Source of the DNA: Streptomyces sp. WAC 01529
GTDB lineage: Bacteria; Actinomycetota; Actinomycetes; Streptomycetales; Streptomycetaceae
Assembly (NCBI RefSeq): GCF_003945545.1
Contig: NZ_CP029617.1
Coordinates: 1,685,001-1,749,000, forward strand
Direction: 5' to 3'
DNA: 64,000 bases
The first letter of the stretch is position 1; each line of letters starts with the position of its first letter. Below the pieces are notes generated by a model. That model had not been told where the DNA came from, ran no database searches, and worked only from the letters and a program-made list of their open reading frames with translations. The position numbers and the translations under genes are program-made. This document shows positions 1 through 7,878 of this stretch, one piece after another.

Positions 1-9
1 ACTACGTTA

Positions 10-72
10 GCGGATTCCCTCCGCAACTCATAATCGAGTTCCGCGGGTTCGAATTCCGGCATGCGAGCATGC
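10..72. other. cluster of short hairpins at window edge
   Basis: Three back-to-back inverted repeats: GCGGA/TCCGC (10-14 with 20-24), AACTC/GAGTT (25-29 with 36-40) and a T-arm-like GCGGGTTCGAATTCCGG (43-59), followed by GCATGC twice (59-64, 67-72). The T-loop-like TTCGAAT suggests the 3' part of an RNA gene cut by the window edge, but no normal anticodon arm can be folded. Bases 73-190 hold nothing else I can support. Very uncertain. Confidence 0.2.
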
Positions 73-190
73 GGAACAAGCCCCCGCCGAGGGGAAGTCG
101 TAGGTAGTGGTTGGCCGCTTCCAGCTCCCGGCAGATTGCCGTGACCGGTTCAAGCGGCTCGGACTACATTACGGAGGTCCCCAGGCCGCG

Positions 191-832
191 TCAAGTTCGG
201 CGGCGACGGGGCACATGGGCCCGATAGGGGCTGACCGTAGGGTCGTTGGCCGTCCAGAAGCGCCAGGGGTGGACGGAGCCCTCCCCTCCTACTCCAGTGC
301 GGGGACCCTCGCTGACCTGGTCGGCTTCGACGGGGGTTCCCGCAAGGAGCCTGAAGGGGCTGGCCGGGTCTCCGCAGAGGTCCGCGCCGTCGAGGGTGCG
401 GTCCACGGCAAGGGCCGTGGCGAGACGGGCCGGGCCTTTGGCCAGTTCCTTGTCATTACGGGCCGAGAGTCGACGCGTGCGGGCCAGCTCGGCGCCCACC
501 GTGATCTCGCCCGCCCGCAGCAGGACGGCGCTCGCCTCGCCCTCGGGGCCGGTCACCAGGTTCATGCAGTGCCACATGCCGTAGGTGAAGTAGACGTACA
601 TGTGTCCGGGCGGGCCGAACATCACGTCGTTCCGGGGCGTGCGGCCCCGGTACGCGTGTGAGCCGGGGTCGGCTTCGCCCGCGTACGCCTCCACCTCCGT
701 CAGGCGGACTTCGATCGGCCCGTCGTCCGAGTCGCGCACCAGGACGCGGCCGAGGAGGTCGGGTGCGACCTCCAGGACGGGGCGGTCGAAGAAGTCTCGG
801 GTCAGGGGCGTACGGTCAGGGGCCAAGATCAT
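191..832 (-). CDS. DNA-3-methyladenine glycosylase (AAG/MPG family)
   Basis: Base-excision repair enzyme that removes alkylated purines such as 3-methyladenine from DNA by cleaving the N-glycosidic bond. The 213-residue product has the family layout: [19 protein letters not shown] near residue 10, the catalytic region [20 protein letters not shown] near residue 45 (the Glu of EVEAY activates water), and the [15 protein letters not shown] segment that shapes the base-binding pocket. Length fits bacterial AAG proteins (about 200 residues). The ATG at 832 lies 8 nt after a TACGCT box (846-841, minus strand), so the transcript may be almost leaderless. It stands alone, divergent from spo0M. Confidence 0.9.
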   Translation of the reverse strand: MILAPDRTPLTRDFFDRPVLEVAPDLLGRVLVRDSDDGPIEVRLTEVEAYAGEADPGSHAYRGRTPRNDVMFGPPGHMYVYFTYGMWHCMNLVTGPEGEASAVLLRAGEITVGAELARTRRLSARNDKELAKGPARLATALAVDRTLDGADLCGDPASPFRLLAGTPVEADQVSEGPRTGVGGEGSVHPWRFWTANDPTVSPYRAHVPRRRRT

Positions 833-992
833 GCCTTACGAGCGTAGTACACGCGCTCCGTTTATACGGATGGCCTTTGGGGTGCTCGGTTGCCAGGGTG
901 GGACGCGGAACCGGGTGGAGTGCCCTCGCGTATGTACCGATCAAGGATTCAAGTCGAGACGAGCCACAGGCGGCGGCCTGGGGAGGAGTGTC

Positions 993-1775
993 ATGGGGTT
1001 CAAGAAGCTGCTCGCGAGTCTGGGGGCCGGCGGTGCCTCGGTCGAGACCGTGCTGACCGAGGTCAACGTGGTCCCGGGCGGTGTGGTCCAGGGTGAGGTG
1101 CGGATCCAGGGCGGGTCGGTGGACCAGCAGATCGAGGGGCTCTCCGTCGGTCTCCAGGCCCGCGTCGAGGTCGAAGGTGCCGACCAGGAGACCAAGCAGG
1201 ACATCGAGTTCACCAAGGTGCGGCTCGGCGGTGCCTTCACGCTGCTCGCCAACGAGGTGCACGCGGTGCCGTTCGGTCTTGAGATCCCCTGGGAGACGCC
1301 GGTCACGAGCATCGACGGGCAGCAGCTGCGCGGCATGAACATCGGGGTGACCACCGAGCTGGAGATCGCGCGCGCCGTGGACTCCGGTGACCTCGACCCG
1401 ATCAACGTGCACCCGCTTCCGGCGCAACAGGCCATCCTGGACGCCTTCATCCAGCTGGGCTTCCGCTTCAAGAGCGCCGACATGGAGCGCGGCCACATCC
1501 GCGGTACGCGGCAGAAGCTGCCGTTCTACCAGGAGATCGAGTTCTACCCGCCGCAGCAGTACCGCGGGCTCAACCAGGTCGAGTTGAGCTTCGTCGCGGA
1601 CGACCACGAGATGGACGTCGTCCTGGAGATGGACAAGAAGCCGGGGATGTTCAGCGAGGGCAGTGACTCGTTCCGGTCCTTCAAGGTGGGTCTGAACGAC
1701 TTCCAGGGCACGGACTGGGCCGCGTACCTGAACGAGTGGCTGTCCCAGGTCGGCAGCAAGCGCAACTGGTTCTAG
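993..1775 (+). CDS. spo0M: Spo0M family sporulation-control protein
   Basis: Arrestin-fold protein of the Spo0M (SpoOM) family, cytoplasmic, linked in Bacillus and Streptomyces to control of sporulation and cell-envelope events; its biochemical role is unclear. The 260-residue product begins MGFKKLLASLGAGG, then ETVLTEVNVVPGGVVQGEV, typical of the first beta-sandwich; the C-terminal half has QEIEFYPPQQYRGLNQVELS and VVLEMDKKPG. The ATG at 993 is chosen because GGGGAGGAG sits about 5-13 nt upstream; the frame is open further upstream but without family similarity. The next gene follows after 36 bp and may be cotranscribed. Family assignment is firm; function is by analogy. Confidence 0.88.
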   Translation: MGFKKLLASLGAGGASVETVLTEVNVVPGGVVQGEVRIQGGSVDQQIEGLSVGLQARVEVEGADQETKQDIEFTKVRLGGAFTLLANEVHAVPFGLEIPWETPVTSIDGQQLRGMNIGVTTELEIARAVDSGDLDPINVHPLPAQQAILDAFIQLGFRFKSADMERGHIRGTRQKLPFYQEIEFYPPQQYRGLNQVELSFVADDHEMDVVLEMDKKPGMFSEGSDSFRSFKVGLNDFQGTDWAAYLNEWLSQVGSKRNWF

Positions 1776-1811
1776 GCTCGGACGCACAGCAATCAACCAG
1801 GAGGTGCTCGC

Positions 1812-2351
1812 GTGACCGAGCCGAAGAGGCCGCCGCTTCCCCATGACTTCCACCCGCCCGTGCCGTCGTTCACGATCGTGAGTGAGGACGTCGAGCCGGG
1901 TGCGGTCCTCAAGGACGCTCAGGTCCAGTCGGGCGGGAACACCTCGCCGCAGCTGCGGTGGGAGGGCTTTCCGCCCGAGACCAAGAGCTTCGCCGTGACG
2001 TGCTTCGACCCGGACGCCCCTACGGGGAGCGGGTTCTGGCACTGGACCGTCTTCGACATCCCGGCCTCGGTCACCGAGCTGCCGGCCGGTGCGGGCAGCG
2101 GCAAGTTCGAGGGGCTTCCCGAGGGCGCGGTGCAGGTGCGCAACGACTACGGGGCGAAGGAGTTCGGCGGGGCCGCGCCGCCGCCCGGTGATCCGGCGCA
2201 CCGCTATGTGTTCACCGTGTACGCGGTGGACCAGGAGCGGCTGGGGCCGGACTCGGACGCCTCGCCGGCGGTCGTGGGCTTCAATCTGCGGTTCCACACG
2301 CTCGCGCGTGCGCAGGTCATCGCCGAGTACGGCGCTCCCGCGGAGAACTGA
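1812..2351 (+). CDS. YbhB/YbcL-type PEBP family protein
   Basis: Phosphatidylethanolamine-binding-protein family, the bacterial Raf-kinase-inhibitor-like YbhB/YbcL branch; 179 residues, cytoplasmic, no signal peptide. Diagnostic stretches are [20 protein letters not shown] (ligand-pocket side), [20 protein letters not shown] (the D-P-D-A-P and H-W motifs) and [15 protein letters not shown] near residue 130. The start is the GTG at 1812 with AGGAGG 7-8 nt upstream. Ligand and role in bacteria are not established. It follows spo0M closely and the pair ends at a strong intrinsic terminator (2369-2411), suggesting one transcript. Confidence 0.88.
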   Translation: MTEPKRPPLPHDFHPPVPSFTIVSEDVEPGAVLKDAQVQSGGNTSPQLRWEGFPPETKSFAVTCFDPDAPTGSGFWHWTVFDIPASVTELPAGAGSGKFEGLPEGAVQVRNDYGAKEFGGAAPPPGDPAHRYVFTVYAVDQERLGPDSDASPAVVGFNLRFHTLARAQVIAEYGAPAEN

Positions 2352-2368
2352 GCGTTCATCGATTGTTT

Positions 2369-2413
2369 GCCCGTCTCTGGTCATGGAAGTGATCAGAGAC
2401 GGGCATTTTTTAT
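2369..2413 (+). terminator. Rho-independent terminator
   Basis: Perfect 11-bp stem GCCCGTCTCTG (2369-2379) / CAGAGACGGGC (2394-2404), extended inward by four pairs, followed by ATTTTTTATT (2404-2413). The clear U-tract is rare in this GC-rich genome. It ends the spo0M-PEBP transcript. Confidence 0.9.
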
Positions 2414-2499
2414 TGCGTTGTCCATCTCGGCGTGCCCGGCCAAAGTTGATCCCAGCCCGCCAGGCGGTGGGCCGGTGCATACGGGAGGTGGGCAGGTTG

Positions 2500-3006
2500 A
2501 TGCGGGACACGCTGGTGCTGAACGCGAGCTTCGAGCCGCTCTCGACGGTGACGCTCAACCGGGCCGTCGTTCTGGTGCTCCAGGACAAGGCCGTGGTCGA
2601 GCAGGCCCACCCCGGACTCCGTGTGCGCGCGGCGGCGGTCGAGATGCCGGTGCCGCGGGTGATCAGGCTCTGCAGATACGTACGGGTGCCGTTCCGAAGA
2701 CAGGCTCCGTGGTCGAGGCGGGGGGTGCTCGTCCGGGACCAGCACCGGTGCGCGTACTGCGGCAGGCGTGCGACGACGGTGGACCATGTGGTGCCGCGGT
2801 CGCAGGGCGGGGCCGACTCCTGGCTGAACACGGTGGCTTCGTGTGCGCTGGACAATCACCGGAAGGCGAATCGGACGCCGGAGGAGGCGGGAATGCCGTT
2901 GTTGCGGCAGCCCTTTGAGCCGACTCCTGCGGGGGCGATGCTCTTGTCGCTTGGGCGGGACGAGCTGGCCTCGCTGCCTGATTGGCTGGCTCAGCCCGCG
3001 GCCTAG
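2500..3006 (+). CDS. HNH endonuclease family protein
   Basis: Small HNH nuclease-fold protein, 168 residues. The C-terminal half carries the zinc-stabilised HNH module: CAYCGRRATTVDHVVPRSQG (CxxC, then the catalytic D-H), SWLNTVASCALDNHRKANRT (N, second CxxxxNxxK). The N-terminal half, LVLNASFEPLSTVTLNRAV, is typical of the actinobacterial HNH proteins that are usually chromosomal housekeeping genes rather than toxins or mobile elements. Start ATG 2500 is preceded by GGGAGGTG about 9 nt away. The physiological DNA target is unknown. Convergent with the SPFH gene. Confidence 0.85.
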   Translation: MRDTLVLNASFEPLSTVTLNRAVVLVLQDKAVVEQAHPGLRVRAAAVEMPVPRVIRLCRYVRVPFRRQAPWSRRGVLVRDQHRCAYCGRRATTVDHVVPRSQGGADSWLNTVASCALDNHRKANRTPEEAGMPLLRQPFEPTPAGAMLLSLGRDELASLPDWLAQPAA

Positions 3007-3045
3007 CGCCGAGTCGGCACCGGTTGGTCTCTGGCCGCGGGTCGC

Positions 3046-3087
3046 GAGTGGCTGGGCGCGCAGTTCCCCGCGCCCCTTCGGGGCGCT
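3046..3087. repeat. Streptomyces intergenic GCGCAGTTCCCCGCGCC repeat
   Basis: The stretch CTGGGCGCGCAGTTCCCCGC then GCCCCTTCGGGGCGC contains two short hairpins (GGCGCG/CGCGCC and GCGCCCC/GGGGCGC). Its wording matches a palindromic element I recall as very common between Streptomyces genes. It fills most of the gap between two convergent genes and probably acts as bidirectional terminator. Confidence 0.6.
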
Positions 3088-4020
3088 CTAGTCGATCGGG
3101 GGCTGTTCGCGGCGGGTGGGGGCGGCGCCGCCTGAACCGCCGCCCAGGGGGCCGAAGTTGCCGAGGGCGCCGCCGAGGCCCTTGAGGGCGTCGCCGATCT
3201 CGCTGGGGACGATCCAGAGCTTGTTCGCGTCGCCTTCGGCGATCTTGGGGAGCATCTGGAGGTACTGGTAGGAGAGGAGCTTCTGGTCCGGGTCGCCGGC
3301 GTGGATGGACTCGAAGACCGTACGGATCGCCTGGGCCTCGCCCTCCGCGCGCAGGGCCGCGGCCTTGGCCTCACCTTCGGCGCGCAGGATCGCGGACTGC
3401 TTCTCACCCTCGGCGCGCAGGATCTCCGACTGCCGTACACCTTCGGCCTGGAGGATCGCGGCGCGCTTGTCGCGGTCGGCGCGCATCTGCTTCTCCATCG
3501 AGTCCTGGATGGAGGTCGGCGGCTCGATCGCCTTCAGCTCGACGCGGTTGACGCGGATGCCCCACTTGCCGGTGGCCTCGTCGAGGACGCCGCGCAGGGC
3601 CGCGTTGATCTCCTCGCGGGAGGTCAGGGTCCGCTCCAGGTCCATGCCACCGATGATGTTGCGCAGGGTGGTGACGGTGAGCTGCTCGATCGCCTGGATG
3701 TAGCTGGCCACCTCGTAGGTCGCGGCCCTGGCGTCGGTCACCTGGTAGTAGATGACCGTGTCGATGTTGACCACCAGGTTGTCCTGGGTGATCACCGGCT
3801 GAGGCGGGAAGGGGACGACCTGTTCACGGAGGTCGATGCGGTTGCGGATCGAGTCGATGAACGGGACGACGATGTTCAGGCCTGCGTTGAGCGTGCGGGT
3901 GTAGCGGCCGAAGCGCTCGACGATGGCGGCGCTGGCCTGTGGGATGACCTGGATGGTCTTGATCAGGGCGATGAATACCAGCACCACCAGAATGATCAGG
4001 ACGATGATGATTGGTTGCAT
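3088..4020 (-). CDS. SPFH/band 7 (stomatin-like) membrane protein
   Basis: Stomatin/flotillin-family membrane scaffold, 310 residues. Residues 1-25 (MQPIIIVLIILVVLVFIAL) are a single N-terminal membrane helix; the SPFH domain follows with AAIVERFGRYTRTLNAGLN and PFPPQPVITQDNLVV. After the domain comes an Ala/Glu-rich coiled coil containing tandem ILRAEGEKQSA / ALRAEGEA units (about residues 195-235), and a Gly/Pro-rich tail. Such proteins form oligomers in functional membrane microdomains. The NfeD-like gene next door (118 bp upstream on the same strand) is the classical partner. Start at 4020 gives the complete membrane helix. Confidence 0.9.
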   Translation of the reverse strand: MQPIIIVLIILVVLVFIALIKTIQVIPQASAAIVERFGRYTRTLNAGLNIVVPFIDSIRNRIDLREQVVPFPPQPVITQDNLVVNIDTVIYYQVTDARAATYEVASYIQAIEQLTVTTLRNIIGGMDLERTLTSREEINAALRGVLDEATGKWGIRVNRVELKAIEPPTSIQDSMEKQMRADRDKRAAILQAEGVRQSEILRAEGEKQSAILRAEGEAKAAALRAEGEAQAIRTVFESIHAGDPDQKLLSYQYLQMLPKIAEGDANKLWIVPSEIGDALKGLGGALGNFGPLGGGSGGAAPTRREQPPID

Positions 4021-4137
4021 CGTGGCTCCCCGTACCCTTCATGCCTCGGCGTCTGTCCGCGGGATCTCGAAAATCCGCGAGACCTCAAAGATCTTGCTGG
4101 TCGAGTCTGTCAGACCGCCGCACGGCCCGTGGGGCAT

Positions 4138-4566
4138 TCACAGGACGATGGCCGTCGCTCCGTCGATCTCGACCACGTCCACCTCCTGGCCCGCCTCGTA
4201 GGCGCGGTCCGGGTCGAGTGCGCGCGCCGACCAGATCTCCCCCGCCAGCTTGATGCGGCCGCCGGAGGCGTCGACCCGTTCGAGGACCAGTGCCGACCTG
4301 CCCTTCAACGCGTCGACTCCGGTGGCCAGTTCGGGCCGCTGTGCCCGGTGCCGGCTCGCGATGGGGCGTACGACCGCGATGAGCGCGACCGAGACCGCGG
4401 CGAAGACGACGACCTGAAGGACCGTGTCACCGCCGAGGCCCGCGGTCACGGCGGCCGCGACGGCGCCCACGGCGAGCATGCCCAGCTCCGGCATCGCGGT
4501 CAGTACGAGCGGGATTCCGAGCGCGGCGGCGCCGATCAGCCACCACACCCATGCGTCGATGTCCAC
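4138..4566 (-). CDS. NfeD-like membrane protein
   Basis: Short NfeD-family protein (142 residues): N-terminal hydrophobic block of two to three helices (VWWLIGAAALGIPLVLTA, LGMLAVGAVAAAVTAGL, VVVFAAVSVALIAVV) followed by a C-terminal OB-fold-like beta domain (GRSALVLERVDASGGRIKLA, SARALD, VDVVEIDGATAIV). NfeD proteins are encoded next to SPFH/stomatin proteins across bacteria, as here, and are thought to act with them in the membrane. It lies directly upstream of the SPFH gene, so the two are probably cotranscribed. The truncated form lacking the ClpP-like protease domain is the usual short type. Confidence 0.88.
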   Translation of the reverse strand: MDIDAWVWWLIGAAALGIPLVLTAMPELGMLAVGAVAAAVTAGLGGDTVLQVVVFAAVSVALIAVVRPIASRHRAQRPELATGVDALKGRSALVLERVDASGGRIKLAGEIWSARALDPDRAYEAGQEVDVVEIDGATAIVL

Positions 4567-4633
4567 GTGGTCATCGTAGGACCGGGGGTCCCTTCCGGGA
4601 CAGGGCGCGATCAGTCGGGCCGGGGCGCGCCCC

Positions 4634-5431
4634 TCAGGAGAGGGGAAGGCCGGTGGCGGTCCAGCGGTCGTTCCGCTGCTCGACGACGAGCGGGAGGCCG
4701 AAGCAGAGGGAGAGGTTGCGGGAGGTGAGTTCGAGCTCCAGCGGGCCCGCGGCGAGGATCTTGCCCTGACGGATCATCAGGACGTGTGTGAAGCCGGGGG
4801 CGATCTCCTCGACGTGGTGCGTGACCATGATCATCGACGGGGCGATGGGGTCGCGGGCGAGGCGGCCGAGGCGGCGTACGAGGTCTTCGCGGCCGCCGAG
4901 GTCGAGGCCCGCGGCCGGCTCGTCGAGGAGCAGCAGCTCGGGGTCGGTCATCAGGGCGCGGGCGATCAGGGTGCGCTTGCGCTCGCCCTCGGAGAGGGTG
5001 CCGAATCTGCGGTCCAGGTAGTCGCTCATGCCGAGGCGGTCGAGGAAGGCGCGGGCGCGCAGCTCGTCGACGTCCTCGTAGTTCTCGTGCCAGCCCGCGG
5101 TCATGCCGTACGCGGCGGTGAGCACCGTCTGGAGGACGGTCTGGCGCTTGGGCAGCTTGTCCGCCATGGCGATGCCCGCGACGCCGATGCGGGGGCGCAG
5201 CTCGAAGACGTCGGTGCCCGGCTTGCCGAGGGTCTCGCCGAGGATGGTGGCGGTGCCGGTGCTCGGGAAGAGGTAGCTGGACGCGACGTTGAGGAGGGTG
5301 GTCTTGCCCGCGCCGTTCGGTCCGAGGATGACCCAGCGCTCCCCCTCCTTGACCGACCAGGAGACCTGGTCCACCAGAGCCCGGCCCTCGCGGACCACAG
5401 ATACGTCCTCAAGCTCCAGTACATCGCTCAT
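4634..5431 (-). CDS. ABC transporter ATP-binding protein (orphan)
   Basis: ATPase subunit of an ABC system, 265 residues. Walker A GPNGAGKTTLL (about residue 37), signature LSEGERKRTLIARAL, Walker B LLLLDEPAAGLD, and the switch His in MVTHHVEE. No permease or binding-protein gene is adjacent, so substrate cannot be inferred; the family (similar to ModF/YlmA-like ATPases) often occurs alone in actinobacteria. Start at 5431 (MSDVLELEDVS) is preferred over an ATG 18 nt upstream because GGGAG lies about 10 nt before it. Divergent from the next gene with a short shared promoter region. Confidence 0.85.
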   Translation of the reverse strand: MSDVLELEDVSVVREGRALVDQVSWSVKEGERWVILGPNGAGKTTLLNVASSYLFPSTGTATILGETLGKPGTDVFELRPRIGVAGIAMADKLPKRQTVLQTVLTAAYGMTAGWHENYEDVDELRARAFLDRLGMSDYLDRRFGTLSEGERKRTLIARALMTDPELLLLDEPAAGLDLGGREDLVRRLGRLARDPIAPSMIMVTHHVEEIAPGFTHVLMIRQGKILAAGPLELELTSRNLSLCFGLPLVVEQRNDRWTATGLPLS

Positions 5432-5540
5432 GAGCGCGCTGTCTCCCATTGCAGTCTCGGTCGTCGCTCGCGTCGGTGGACGCGGCCCCCGGATAAAACC
5501 TACGCCACCGGCCGGGCGTTCCTGTCGTGAGGCCGGTCCT

Positions 5541-5552
5541 TAGGCTGTGCGC
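5541..5552 (+). promoter_or_regulatory. -10 box of leaderless gene
   Basis: TAGGCT (5541-5546) is followed by exactly 6 nt and then ATG (5553), the usual geometry of a leaderless Streptomyces promoter. No ribosome binding site is present, which supports this reading. No good -35 is evident. Confidence 0.5.
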
Positions 5553-6335
5553 ATGCTCTCGGAACCACGCTCAGGACGTCTGGCCGCATGGGGAAACGCC
5601 CTATTGGCCGGACTTGTTTCTCCGGATGACGCGGTGCTCGCGATGGTCGGCGACGACGCGGTGCACCGGGTCGAAGGCCTGCCCGGCGAGTCGGGCCCGG
5701 TCGGTCTGACGCTCGCGATGGGGCGCCTGCGGGCGCTCGGGGTGCGGGGTCTGCGGGTGGCGTTGCCTGCGCCCGGGCATCCGCTCGGGCTGAGCGGGCC
5801 GCCCGAGTTCAACGCGCGCGCCCTGGAGGCGGAGGAGGCGGTCGTCGCGTTCGGGGCGCCGTACGGTCTCGTGCCCGAGGTGTACGAGGCGGGGCCCGAG
5901 GGCGACGTACACGTGGAGGTCCTCTGGCACTGTCTGGCGGTCCGTGAGGCGCCGCCCGCCGATGTGCCCTCGCTGGGCGAGGCGGAGCGCGAGCTCGCGG
6001 AGGCGCTGCGGGAGGCGACGCAGGTGCTGTCCCGGCTGGACGTCGCGGGGTCGGGGCCGGTCGCGGAGGCCGCGCTCGAGGCGTACCGGGCGCGTGCGGA
6101 GGCGGGGCGCGAGGTGCTCGCTCCCGGGTATCCGCCGCGTGCGGTACGGGTGTTGGAGCTGGCGCAGCGGGTGGGTCTGCTGATCTCCCTGGCGTACGAG
6201 AACGGCCACGGCGGCGCGGTGAGTGCCTCGGAGATGGCCGCGCGGGGTCTGGCGCTGCGGCCGGTGGAGCGGACGGCCAGGCGGGCGCAGGTGGCCGCCT
6301 ACAACGCGTACGTGGAGGAGCGGGAGAGGAGCTGA
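5553..6335 (+). CDS. conserved actinobacterial hypothetical protein
   Basis: 260-residue soluble protein without a domain I can name. It has no signal peptide or membrane helix; it is rich in Ala, Glu and Arg. The N-terminal half alternates beta-like stretches (GPVGLTLAMGRLRALGVRGL, LRVALPAPGHPLGL), the middle contains HVEVLWHCLAVRE, and the C-terminal half is mainly helical (EALREATQVLSRLD, AEAALEAYRARAEAGREVL). Its position between an ABC ATPase and the chaplins is conserved in my memory of Streptomyces, so it is probably a genuine core gene. The ATG at 5553 is favoured by the leaderless promoter geometry. Confidence 0.7.
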   Translation: MLSEPRSGRLAAWGNALLAGLVSPDDAVLAMVGDDAVHRVEGLPGESGPVGLTLAMGRLRALGVRGLRVALPAPGHPLGLSGPPEFNARALEAEEAVVAFGAPYGLVPEVYEAGPEGDVHVEVLWHCLAVREAPPADVPSLGEAERELAEALREATQVLSRLDVAGSGPVAEAALEAYRARAEAGREVLAPGYPPRAVRVLELAQRVGLLISLAYENGHGGAVSASEMAARGLALRPVERTARRAQVAAYNAYVEERERS

Positions 6336-6358
6336 GGGGTGCGGCGCCCGGCACGGGA

Positions 6359-6390
6359 AGGCCCCGCGGGCCGGTTGGTCCGCGGGGCCT
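6359..6390. terminator. bidirectional hairpin terminator
   Basis: Perfect 11-bp stem AGGCCCCGCGG (6359-6369) / CCGCGGGGCCT (6380-6390) with a 10-nt loop, sitting between the convergent hypothetical gene and the first chaplin gene. Confidence 0.8.
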
Positions 6391-6412
6391 GCTGTGCCCT
6401 GGGGGCGGTGTG

Positions 6413-6661
6413 TCAGCGGTTCACCGAGGCGTTGCCGAAGACGGGGTTGAGCACGCCGACCACGTTGACGCTGTTGCCCGTGGCGTTGACGGGGACGTGG
6501 ACCGGCGCCTCGACGAGGTTGCCCGAGCCGACGCCCGGGGAGTTCGCCGCGGTGCCCTGGGCCTGGGCGTCCGAGGTGGCGGACGCGACTCCGGCGGAGG
6601 CACCCGCGGCGAGTCCGGCGGTGACGACGGCCAGGGCGGCCTTCTTGGCGATGCTGTTCAT
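6413..6661 (-). CDS. chpE: short chaplin, cysteine-free (ChpE-like)
   Basis: Secreted hydrophobic cell-surface protein of 82 residues. A Sec signal peptide (MNSIAKKAALAVVTAGLAAG, cleavage near ASA) precedes one chaplin domain: SPGVGSGNLVEAPVHVPVNA then GNSVNVVGVLNPVFGN. Chaplins assemble into amyloid-like films that coat aerial hyphae and spores and lower surface tension. The domain lacks the two cysteines found in most short chaplins, a property I recall for ChpE of S. coelicolor; this is why the symbol is offered, tentatively. Start ATG 6661 has AGGAGGAG 7-8 nt upstream. A second chaplin gene lies just upstream on the same strand. Confidence 0.85.
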   Translation of the reverse strand: MNSIAKKAALAVVTAGLAAGASAGVASATSDAQAQGTAANSPGVGSGNLVEAPVHVPVNATGNSVNVVGVLNPVFGNASVNR

Positions 6662-6745
6662 GGGGAGTGCTCCTCCTGCTGACGTGGGCGACCCCGGCTG
6701 CGGGGTCAGGGGGCGTGCGGCGCGGCGGGGATCGCGGAGAACGGG

Positions 6746-6813
6746 GGCCGGCCCTTGCGACGGATGCGTCGCGGGCCGGCCGCCGCGGGACCGGCCGCTC
6801 GGGTGCGGCCGGT
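6746..6813. terminator. double hairpin between chaplin genes
   Basis: First hairpin GGCCGGCCC (6746-6754) / GGGCCGGCC (6773-6781) with an inner GCGAC/GTCGC stem; second hairpin ACCGGCCGC (6790-6798) / GCGGCCGGT (6805-6813). They lie just downstream of the cysteine-containing chaplin gene and probably terminate or stabilise its transcript. Confidence 0.65.
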
Positions 6814-6830
6814 GGATCGCGTGGGTGCGA

Positions 6831-7076
6831 TCAGACGTTCTTGCAGACATTCCCGAACGTCGGGTTCAGGGCGCCGATGACGGTGACGCTGTTGCCGCAG
6901 GCGTTCACCGGGATGTGGACCGGGGCCTGAACCAGGTTGCCGGAGACGACGCCCGGGGAGTTCTTGGCGACGCCCTGGGCGGCCGCGCCGCCGTGGGCGG
7001 AGGCCATGCCGGCGCCGGCCGCGACCAGACCACCGGCCATCATCGTGACGGCAGCGGTCTTCTTCAGGTTCTTCAC
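6831..7076 (-). CDS. short chaplin with two cysteines
   Basis: 81-residue secreted chaplin. Signal peptide MKNLKKTAAVTMMAGGLVAA with cleavage near ASA; mature chaplin domain SPGVVSGNLVQAPVHIPVNA, CGNSVTVIGALNPTFGNVC. The two Cys, about 18 residues apart, form the disulfide found in ChpD/F/G/H-type short chaplins. The signal peptide (MKNLKK) looks like that of ChpE, while the mature part is Cys-containing, so which of the two neighbours is the true chpE orthologue is open. The GTG start at 7076 has TAGGAGGG upstream. The gap to the other chaplin (169 bp) holds hairpins, so each probably has its own promoter. Confidence 0.85.
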   Translation of the reverse strand: MKNLKKTAAVTMMAGGLVAAGAGMASAHGGAAAQGVAKNSPGVVSGNLVQAPVHIPVNACGNSVTVIGALNPTFGNVCKNV

Positions 7077-7215
7077 TTCTGGACCCTCCTAGCGGTCGCC
7101 GCGACCAGCCGTCGCAGCGTGCCCTGGAGAACGCCGCGGCGGCGCCCAGGATGCGCCATCCGGGTGACACTCACACGACGGTATGAATCTCATCCCGGAA
7201 CGAGACGGTCCGCTA

Positions 7216-7878
7216 TCAGCCGGCCATGCCGTGGCGTACGGCCCAGAGCGCGGCCTGGGTGCGGTCGGCCAGGTCCAGTTTCATCAGGATGTTCGAGACG
7301 TGTGTCTTGACGGTCTTCTCGGAGAGGACGAGGGCGCGGGCGATCTCGCGGTTGGAACGGCCGTCGGCGATGAGGCCGAGGACCTCCCGCTCGCGCTCGG
7401 TCAGCGAGCCGCCTCTGCCCTGGCCGCCGTGGGCCTCCTCCTGGGAGAGGAGCGCGCCCGCCACCTCGGGCTGGAGCAGGACGTGTCCCGCGTGCACCGA
7501 GCGGATGGCACCGGCGAGGGCGTCCGGGTCGATGTCCTTGTAGACGTACCCCGCGGCGCCCGCGCGCAGGGCCGGGACGACCGTGCGCTGCTCGGTGAAG
7601 CTGGTGACGATGAGCACGCGCGCGGGGTTGGCCAGCTCGCGGAGCTTGCGCAGCGCCTCGACGCCGTCCATGCCGGGCATCTTGACGTCCATCAGGACGA
7701 CGTCCGGCCGCAGCTCCTCGGCGAGCGCGACTCCTTCGGCGCCGTCGGAGGCCTCGCCGACGACCTCGATGTCGTCCTGTACCTCCAGGAACGTCCGCAG
7801 GCCGCGGCGGACCACCTGGTGGTCGTCGACCAGCAGCACCCGGATCCCGGTCTTCGCGTTGAGCACGGCGTCAGCCAC
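7216..7878 (-). CDS. NarL/FixJ-family response regulator
   Basis: Two-component response regulator, 220 residues. Receiver domain at residues 10-125 with DDHQVVRRGL (acidic pocket), the phospho-acceptor Asp in VVLMDVKMPGMDG, conserved Thr/Ser (IVTSFTEQ) and Lys (YVYKDIDPDAL). C-terminal LuxR-type helix-turn-helix: LTEREREVLGLIADGRSNRE, then KTVKTHVSNIL. The histidine kinase gene upstream overlaps it by 8 bp (7871-7878), showing translational coupling and a cognate pair. Its location beside the chaplins is suggestive but no direct regulatory link is visible. Confidence 0.92.
   Translation of the reverse strand: MADAVLNAKTGIRVLLVDDHQVVRRGLRTFLEVQDDIEVVGEASDGAEGVALAEELRPDVVLMDVKMPGMDGVEALRKLRELANPARVLIVTSFTEQRTVVPALRAGAAGYVYKDIDPDALAGAIRSVHAGHVLLQPEVAGALLSQEEAHGGQGRGGSLTEREREVLGLIADGRSNREIARALVLSEKTVKTHVSNILMKLDLADRTQAALWAVRHGMAG

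Noticed and set aside
1..72. Canonical tRNA gene on the plus strand
   Set aside because: The T-loop-like sequence is present, but the T-stem has a G-U and a mismatch, no 7-base anticodon loop can be placed, and the 3' acceptor half is not visible.
816..2855. Long open frame on the minus strand across spo0M and PEBP
   Set aside because: Composition is Arg/Ala/Gly-rich without domains, and it is antisense to well-recognised genes; a GC-bias shadow.
2500..3006. HNH gene as part of a mobile element or restriction system
   Set aside because: No integrase, methylase, repeats or composition change around it; it looks like a core gene.
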